A stretch of DNA of 64,000 nucleotides from Gelatoporia subvermispora B (lineage: Eukaryota > Basidiomycota > Agaricomycetes > Polyporales > Gelatoporiaceae). Below, piece by piece: positions 56,801 to 64,000 of this stretch. The stretch lies in contig KB445804.1 in assembly GCA_000320605.2 (NCBI GenBank), positions 1 through 64,000 of the forward strand. Direction: 5' to 3'. Positions within the stretch are counted from its first letter, which is position 1, and each line of letters starts with the position of its first letter. The notes beneath the pieces are model-generated. The model was not told the origin of the DNA, did not search any database, and saw only the letters and a program-made list of their open reading frames with translations. Both the position numbers and the translations under genes were made by a program.

Positions 56801-59800
56801 GTAGTAATTGTGATCTAGGAATATGTGCGTTGCAGGGCGAGCTACGAGAGGCTTTCCCTGGTGCGTGTGCCCCGCTGATGTGCCGAACCCCAGGTATTCG
56901 TAAAGCGCATTGCAGGATTTCTCCAAAGGAAATTGAGCTGCAGAACGCGTTCGACGTGGTTAGACCCTTGGCCTGCTCCTGACCAGAATTACTCCTTGCC
57001 GCCACGCCTCCGCCGCCGCCACCATGTCTGAGGTCGACAAATGCGGCCTTGCGTCTCCGTACGTCCGTCACCGGTCAATTAACTATCTGATCCACCCTCC
57101 ATCTATCCTCCCTCTGGTAGTGCCCCCGAGCGTAGGCTATGCTCTGCACCCACCACACGCATGCTCCCAGCCAAATTGACGTGTATGTTCCCTCGCTGGA
57201 CGCCGTCTCCTGTCGTCGTTCGGGCCGGGAGCTTCCCGAGCCACCAGTGTCGAGCCAGGAGATGGGAGCCAGGAGCTAGGAGTTGCCAGACGTCAATCCC
57301 GTCGCACAGCAACGCGCGCCCAACGCCATCGAAGACTATCGGTGATGCCATCGCCATCTCCGTCGCTATGCCCCTCCAGGACACGCTCGCGCTGCCCCTC
57401 AGCTGGCCCTACGCGCCACACGCAGCGCGGGCATAGCGCCGGGCGGTGATGCGCCGTGTCGAGGCCTCAAACCGCGCCTCCAAGCAGGAACCATCCTCAT
57501 TGGTGCCTGTCGGTGCCCCGCCGCCGCGCCCGCGGAGCACGGGACTCGGTCGCGGCTGGGTTCCCAGGAGGGCGTACCCGTGGCCCGTTGTACATAAAAG
57601 ACATCAGAATCACCACGGAATCCTGCGCGTGCGCGTGCAAACTGATGCTCGTGCTCGCCTATGTACTTGCGCGTGATGCTCGCTCAGTGCCCGTCTGCGT
57701 GTTCACACTGCGGCGTGGTCCATCTCTCGTGCGCACTACTTGCTGGCAGCTGGCAGGATCTGTGTCGCGGCGCACGGGGAGCCAAGCTCCTGGCTCGACG
57801 TCTGGTGCAGCTCCTCACGATGATCAGTGAAGCTCGAAGGCCGGTAGCCTGGTGCGTACACGGTCGAGTATGCCCGCAGTGTTGTCATCAGGCATCCGGT
57901 GTGTAGGGAATGGAATATGTACTACCGCTCCTGGAACAAGCCGATGTTAGAACAGCTGGAATGGAGAGTTTATACGGTTGCGTGGTATCCGCGTGAGCGA
58001 ACCAGCACTACTCGTGAATCCGTCGACGCCTCTGGCGACCATCCTTCCTTGTATGGAGCGTCAGTCTGATTCAAAGCCCTCGCGCACGCGCTCGCAATAC
58101 TGCGCAGGACGGATTTGCGATACGCTCCTGCGCACACGGAGGCTCGGGTCCTGGGCGAATTTGATGCCGCGTCCGCACCCTCTGCCTCGCCTGTGGCCGA
58201 TCGCAAGCAATTTGAGTGGTGAGCGACAACCGCGGTGTGCCTGCATGTGCCCGCATGTGCCTGCGTTCTCATCTGCTTCTCGTGTGTGCCTGTACCTGAG
58301 CTGCGGTCGCGGCCGCCCCGCGGTGCAATGTCGTCTCGAGGCGGGATGATGACATCCGCGATGCTGCCCATGAGGAAGGGCTGCGGACCTAGGACCCGTG
58401 GTGCGCGGGACAACGTGGCTCTCGCGTGGACCCCACCGGGTCACGCTGATCCCCGCGCATCCGCAGGCACCCTCGAACCTCGGACCTCACAGCTTGCTTC
58501 CATCTGATATTTCGTGCAGGCGACGAAGGCTCGTTTCGCAGTGGCCTCCGCATGGGTCTCCTGGTTGTATCGCGAATGCTGCGATCTTGGGCCTGGAAGG
58601 TGGGGAGCTCGTAATTGTGTGGAGATGAGTTCATGAGCTGATGATCTCAGCTGTAGCTCCCGAAGTTCAATTCGTCATTTATTGATGTGTCCCGCGGCTC
58701 TGGGTGCTGGCTGAATCGTCTGCCGGGCTCGGATGCAGACTGTAGTCATCGTTTACTTCATCGCACGAGTCGCATCAATATCCGCCTCGACTTCTGTTCA
58801 GCTGAAGCTCCTGGAATGATTGTCGCGGCCAAATCATTTGAGACCTTGCATACCCATACGGGCGGCCACGAGCCGTGGCGGAATCATATGCGGCCCTCAG
58901 CTGCCTCTCTGCCTCGTTGTGGTCAAGAGACGCACTACCGGTATTCATAGAATTTTCTGCTCAATCGATTCGCATGTCATTAGTACCGCCCCAAATACAC
59001 GGATATGTACATGGCACACGAGTTTCGCCCCCTGGACGCCCAAATTGGCTGATCTCAGACCCAAATATGCGCGCATGTCATAACGTACCTCTGCTCACCG
59101 TCATGTCGGCCCTGACATCAGAAGCCCCCATGCTTCTGAGACTGTCCGCTCTAATCCAACCGGCTCTAGAATGCACGTCCGAATTTAACTGCATGTGTCT
59201 CCTTGGGGTTAGCTAACGCCCAATGAAACCTTTCGTCCCCAGCCTCGCGGACATGACTTGCCGCCGGCTGCTGCGCGTTGGTGGCGTAACCTGTCCCACT
59301 GTTCGCGGCTACCTCGATATACACCGCCTTGCTCGCGGGAATCGATGTAGTAGCAGGCCGTAGGCGCAATGGAGCTCGCATCGGGACGCTCCAGCATAAA
59401 CGTTCGCCAGGACTCGGGTCTTCAGGCTGCGGACGCGTATTGTTCCCCGTTTGTCATTTTTCATTCAGTCACCCTCGGGATTGACATTATCGACCATCTT
59501 TCGTGATGATCAACGTAGGAATTGTTGCTGCCCACATCTGACAGGTTCTAATAATCTGCGAGCCATGCGGCGTATCGATTTGCAACACTGCTCCCTTGTA
59601 CGTTGAGAAAGCGTTCTACGAATTTTCCGCGCTATGTCGTACGCCAAGGCCGCACGGAATGGCGTTTCTCTTGCCTCGTGGTATGACTCCAACGTCAAAC
59701 AAGCTCGAACACGATTCGAATACCGTTTCTATACTTCATGCACTCTGTCTCCACATAACGTCCGGGATAGTCATGCCGGCGGTAGGTGAGCCTTTTCGAA

Positions 59801-61240
59801 TTCCCCCGAGCTATAGGGCGCGCAATGCTACACGCTATGGAATCCCAGGATGGATCCATGCACGGAACTGCGGATCCCGGCTCCGTCCGCGGTATGTGCT
59901 GTATCGTGAAACCTGCATAGCCGCCTCGACGGTCACGAGCAAACTGTCTTCTTTCTATTTGTCAGCATGTCAGCACTCCCAAGTACTTCTGCCTTCACTA
60001 TTTTCCGCACGCGGTACCCAGGTCACGTCCCCTCTGTGTACCGTCAGAACTCGGGAGCATGTATCACTTGGTTGCACTGATCATCCTGTTCCTCAACTCT
60101 GTCGCATAGAATAATGCATCAAAAATTCGTGTTTCACAAGATGGCAGCGGAAGGGAGCATCGACCCATCTGCGATGTAACATCATCTTTCTATCAAGACA
60201 TACCCAGGGCGACGTCTGTCCGACATACACTAGCCTCCTTTAGACTGAATCTGCATACTGCGAACATGATGCAGTTGAACCACTCCCACTGCATTCCTAT
60301 CGTCGAGTTTCGGATTGCGATCAGTTCGACGCGATTTCTGCGATAGCTTCGCAGTCTTGATACGTCCCTTCCGCCCCGCTGATATGTTGACACACTGACG
60401 GAATCAAACACATTAAGAAGTCCCGAATCATGTGCTCGCCGCAGGTGTGGAGGGCGTTTGCTCGGTTTTCCGAAGTCAGCATGATTCACGCCACTTGACT
60501 GGCACCCTGTAACCTGCTCTGTTAGAGAGGTATTACATCAGGTATTCTAAGCATTGTACAACAATGCGCCTGTCAACGCACTCCGCGCCGATTTTGTTTG
60601 AGATCGAGGTGTAGCCATCAATGAGATACTGATGATCAGAGCGATCTACCTCGCTGCGTGGCGTCTCATCTTCATTCATAAGCGCTAATGGCTTAATGCA
60701 TATAGTTATATGCTTCTTTAGCCCGTTTCAACTCGATATTGCGTTTCGGAAGTATCTATGAGAGTCTCCCATGACGCTAAGTTGTGACATGGTCATCCAC
60801 TAAGTACTTCTTCGTCCGCTTCCGTCGTCGCAGCGAAGTATCTCGGGCATGCCCCACATGCCAGAGCGCGAGGCAACCTGCTTTTCGTGATTGTGTACAC
60901 GGCACATGACTGCTTGAGGAAGACCCTGTCGGAATTGATCGAGGGCTCAATATCAATATCCGGGAATGACTTGGCCCGAAGTACGTGTCTCGAAGAATAG
61001 CCGCTCGCGGAATGCGGGCGTTCGCGACACCCGTAACATCCATCAGACCAGCAGGGATTTTACGCATTATATTGTATGGGCTATTCTAACATTAAACACG
61101 AACGGGGCGATGATGCACGGGAATTTCAAGAGCGGGTGTTACATGAGCATAGACTAGGGAAAGAGAGCTCTAGATGCATCTCTTGCCATGTATATTGAGG
61201 ACGGAGCACTTTGGAGGCCCTATCCCGAAAACTGAATAAT
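53807..61240. other. 7.4-kb GC-rich stretch without a credible gene
   Basis: Many open frames exist because the sequence is GC-rich (for example 54036-54902 minus, 54842-55342 plus, 59596-60114 plus), but none shows a domain, splice chain or sensible composition; they are Pro/Arg/Ala-rich on both strands. The 54.0-55.4 kb part is strongly CT-rich on the plus strand. A 60-bp-period duplication sits at 55571-55690. It is upstream of the Crz1-like gene and downstream of the Zn2Cys6 gene. It could hold a long promoter or 5' UTR, or non-coding RNA. Confidence 0.5.
55571..55690. repeat. Imperfect tandem duplication, period 60 bp
   Basis: Two units share TGCG(A/G)TCGTA(A/G)TCAAGTT and TAGTGAGCA/TTGTGAGCA at a 60-bp offset. 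Confidence 0.6.
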
Positions 61241-63407
61241 CTACTGGATACCACCAGTCAACATCTCCTGCCGTACTTTTCCAACCTGATTGGCTGTAGA
61301 AGTTCACAAATGGGTGAGTGTCGATGCATACAAGCACGGTATGCATTCCGACATACCCATAAGAATAGATTTATCACTGTAAGCAATCATGGCGGTCAAG
61401 ACCTGTTGGAGCGCAGCCTTCAGCTCACGCTCGCTAGTCTGCAACTCTCTCAGGCGGACGGGTCCAGCGCCGGCGTATGCTGTCCAACACTGATAAACCT
61501 GGGAACCACCCCACAACGCTGAAAAGGCTCACCGATAAGTGTTCTGCAGACCGCGGTCCACAAAATCTGTGGAAGTAGACGCAGTTGAGTACAATTGTGA
61601 TGTCATCTTTTGAGCCGATGACGTACCCCAAAAATCGGGTCGACGTGCACGAAGTCGAGCAAATTAACCTTATCTAGCGCCACAACCGCCGCCCTCGCCG
61701 CGGTGAGATCCTGGGCCTGCGATAAACCTTCCATGCCCCTGAACGTGCTGTAAATCTGGATGAGAGAAGTCCTAGCGAATGTATGGGTGAGAAGGAGGTT
61801 GCGAGTCGCATCGGGGTCGCCGGCAGCTTCAAGGGGCAGGAGGTTGTTGATAAATTGGTTCACGACGGTGTCCAATGTGACAACGTCGGTCCAGAAGCGT
61901 TCGGCGTTCTGCATGGCTATTCAATGCACAAAGACCGGAGAAAAAACCGGAGCGATCGTACGTTAGTGTGAGATTGAAGGCTGAGATGCTGCCACGTACT
62001 CGGGGACCATATGGACGACAGGTACGTCGCGCGATCAAATAAGGCAACAGCCTGTGCGCGCAGAGCCAGGGTGGACGTCCCCTGCACAGCACCGAATGGC
62101 ATCGTGTTATTCAAAAATAATTGCATCGTCCGGGAACTGCGGAAGTTACTAGGCATACCGCCCTGGGGGACGAGATGTTACTACGGATGCGATCTTGTGA
62201 CCAAGGCGCTTACCTGTTCGTACTGTTCGATTTCAAGCGGCCACGGCGTATCAATCTGGGCGCCGTTTTCGTCATTTATTTGCGAGGGCGATCCAAGGCC
62301 CACAGACCAACTCTTATGCAGCACGTATACCATCCAGAACGCGTTGATACGCTCGCCTTCTTCCACAGGGTCCGCGGGCGCGGGAATGTCGAAGCCGGTG
62401 GTGCGAATCCAGTCGGTGCGTAGCGAGGGGCTGTTCGCGGAGCGGATGCGGTTCAACTTCGTGCTAAGTGCGAGCGCGACGGCCGCGCTGCAGTGGTATC
62501 GACCTTCCAAGAATCGGCCGTGCGCGAAGAAGTAGGTGGCAAGGAGAACCTCGGCTTGTATGAGAAAGGTGACATTGTGAGTCTGGACGTTGGCTAGGTC
62601 ATCGGATAGTGCCTGCACGGCGCGTGACAGAAAACTTTGCTCGTGCTGAAGAAGTCCGGTGTCCCCGGAGAACTGGATACCCCATAGATAGACAGCGTTT
62701 ACGAGCGCAGAAGAGACGCGGCTATTCCGGGTCTGAGGGTCTTGCTGACGAATCAGATGAACGAACCGCGGCTTGTGCAAGAAGAAGCCAACTTGGCTGC
62801 TATGCAAAAGGAAAAAGTCGATTCTGTGATGCGTCAGCCATCGGGAACCAAGTCTGCAATGTTTCCAGTACATACACCATGGGCATAATTTCTGGCGCGA
62901 GCTGAATAGGAGACTCGTTATATAGTAGAGACATCTGGGCGCCTGAAAGCTGTGTCGGAATGGGGACCGGAACGTTTAGGGATGCCGCTGGTTGTATACC
63001 AATACTACTGGACGCAGCACCAGGCGGTAACGTCGGCGCCATAACAGACGGATCGGTTGGATTGTGTAACATCACCGGAGGAGCGACCAGCTCAGGATGC
63101 TCGAGCTCGTAGATGCGAGCCTCTAGGTTCACTATGTTTTCTTCGAGGACTTGAGTGAGGCTGAGGTTGGCGCCATCAGTATATTCGCAATCTTCCTCTC
63201 GGTGCGTGCGGATGCACTGAGCGCAGATCGGTTTCCCACCGTCACACCTCTAAACATAGATGCATACGGCGAGCGTAAGCTATTCGGGAATCGACGGGCT
63301 CGCGAACCCACCAGCTTGCGTCGACGACAATTCAAACACGCTGAACCCCGGGGCGCCCTGCCCGACGGAGTTTGGTGAGGGTTCTGCTGGCCCTGCAACG
63401 TTGACAT
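61241..63407 (-). CDS. Zn2Cys6 fungal-type transcription factor
   Basis: Eight exons (63407-63312, 63249-62849, 62799-62214, 62162-62000, 61916-61627, 61566-61533, 61479-61357, 61293-61241) give 581 residues. The binuclear cluster uses Cys24, 27, 34, 41, 44 and 53 (C-x2-C-x6-C-x6-C-x2-C-x8-C), with an intron right after the RRRKL helix. A short heptad region (VLEENIVNLEARIYELEHPE) follows and suggests dimerisation. The middle is a fungal-specific regulatory domain (LETLQTCSQVGFFLHKPRF, VNAVYLWGIQFS, LLATYFFAHGRFLEGRYHCSAAVALALS, RINAFWMVYVLHKSWSVGLG). The sixth intron needs the acceptor TTGGACAG rather than the nearer TTCCCAG to stay in frame. Target genes are unknown; no pathway genes lie beside it in the window. 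Confidence 0.9.
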
Positions 63408-64000
63408 TCTAATGAGAAGAGAAGAGAAGAACGAAAGAAGACCGGGTGGATTTGGTGTATGAGTAAGATATCCTATCCGTCCTCGACCGATGCGCAAGGC
63501 TTATATACCAGCACCAACGCCTCCGCTGGTGTGTGCAGTACAAGTATGGCTGCGGACAGCGCCGAGCGCATCTCGAACAAAGAGGTGCGCTACGCCAAAG
63601 ACAGTAGTACCGCCGTCGTAGTCAGCAAGTGACTCTCGGGGAGCAATTTTCCCGAATAGGATCAGTCGGCGAGAGGCTGTACGCGAGTCATTCCGAGTCG
63701 GAGAACCACTCGAGATTGGACGTCGAGAATGCTAGGTCTTTGGAGGAGGGCGAGGGCTCCCGGAGGTGCCGCTAGCGGTAGGCACGTGACGTAGATTGAC
63801 GGGCCCGCAGCGCACATTCGGTAACTCGGCGAGAGATCTTCACGTCAATGGCACAGCCCCTGGCGTCGTGCAGACCATGAAAATGTCTGACCCACTGAGC
63901 AAGCACCATGGACAAGGCTGGGCTGAACTAAGGCTGCTTACTCGTCCGACACAGGGTCTTTACGGAAGCCATGGCCGAAAATGTCAAATGACGGAGTTGT
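63408..64000. other. Right-edge intergenic sequence
   Basis: Promoter region of the Zn2Cys6 gene, including its TATA box. Beyond that no gene is seen before the window ends. Confidence 0.4.
63501..63507 (-). promoter_or_regulatory. TATA box of the Zn2Cys6 factor gene
   Basis: Reads TATATAA on the minus strand about 95 bp before the ATG at 63407. Confidence 0.6.

Noticed and set aside
59596..60114. 172-codon plus-strand frame in the gene desert
   Set aside because: No recognisable motif, signal or splice context; composition like random sequence.
61357..61533. Frameshift in the Zn2Cys6 gene near its sixth intron
   Set aside because: Using the acceptor after TTGGACAG at 61480 restores the frame and the expected C-terminal helix, so no defect is needed.

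Overview
The window reads as nuclear DNA of a filamentous basidiomycete, most likely an Agaricomycete. Genes are cut by many short GT-AG introns of about 45-65 nt, with CTNAC-like branch sites. The recognisable content also fits: an aryl-alcohol-oxidase-type GMC enzyme, a Zn2Cys6 regulator, a DUF7770-type protein, a KDZ (Kyakuja-Dileera-Zisupton) transposase and a dispersed family of lineage-specific C2H2 proteins. Species cannot be named from the sequence. Exon joins were worked out by hand from splice signals, reading phase and family motifs; there was no search or transcript evidence.

Layout. 1-7 kb: an intact sugar transporter (+), a broken C2H2 zinc-finger gene (-) carrying a small inverted-repeat element just after its start codon, and an aldo/keto reductase (-) with a TATA box. 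7-12 kb: no gene recognised, apart from a strong hairpin. 12-20 kb: a conserved 50-residue Cys-rich protein (+), a CaMKK/SNF1-activating-type kinase (+), and a 958-residue coiled-coil tail-anchored protein (-) that resembles KASH-type dynein adaptors. 19.9-30.4 kb: a mobile segment bounded by two 321-bp direct repeats that differ at one base. It holds a KDZ transposase, a protein with an RNase H1 N-terminal (viroplasmin-like) domain and an HMG-box-like protein, all on the minus strand, plus a tRNA-like Pol III unit. 30.8-37.7 kb: two more zinc-finger paralogues around diverged repeat debris. 37.9-44.9 kb: a disordered protein (-), a secreted GMC oxidoreductase (+) and the fourth zinc-finger paralogue (-). 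46-54 kb: a DUF7770-like protein, a WD40/DUF2415-like protein and a Crz1-like zinc-finger factor, all minus. 54-61 kb: 7.4 kb of GC-rich sequence with no credible gene. 61-63.4 kb: a Zn2Cys6 regulator (-) with a TATA box.

How it fits together. There is no obvious metabolic cluster. Housekeeping and signalling genes (kinase, Crz1-like factor, WD40, coiled-coil protein) are interrupted by an accessory zone at roughly 20-37 kb made of the KDZ segment, repeat relics and amplified zinc-finger genes. Three zinc-finger copies share an identical 255-nt first exon, and removing the inserted element from the fourth gives the same 255 nt. That dates the insertion after the family expanded.
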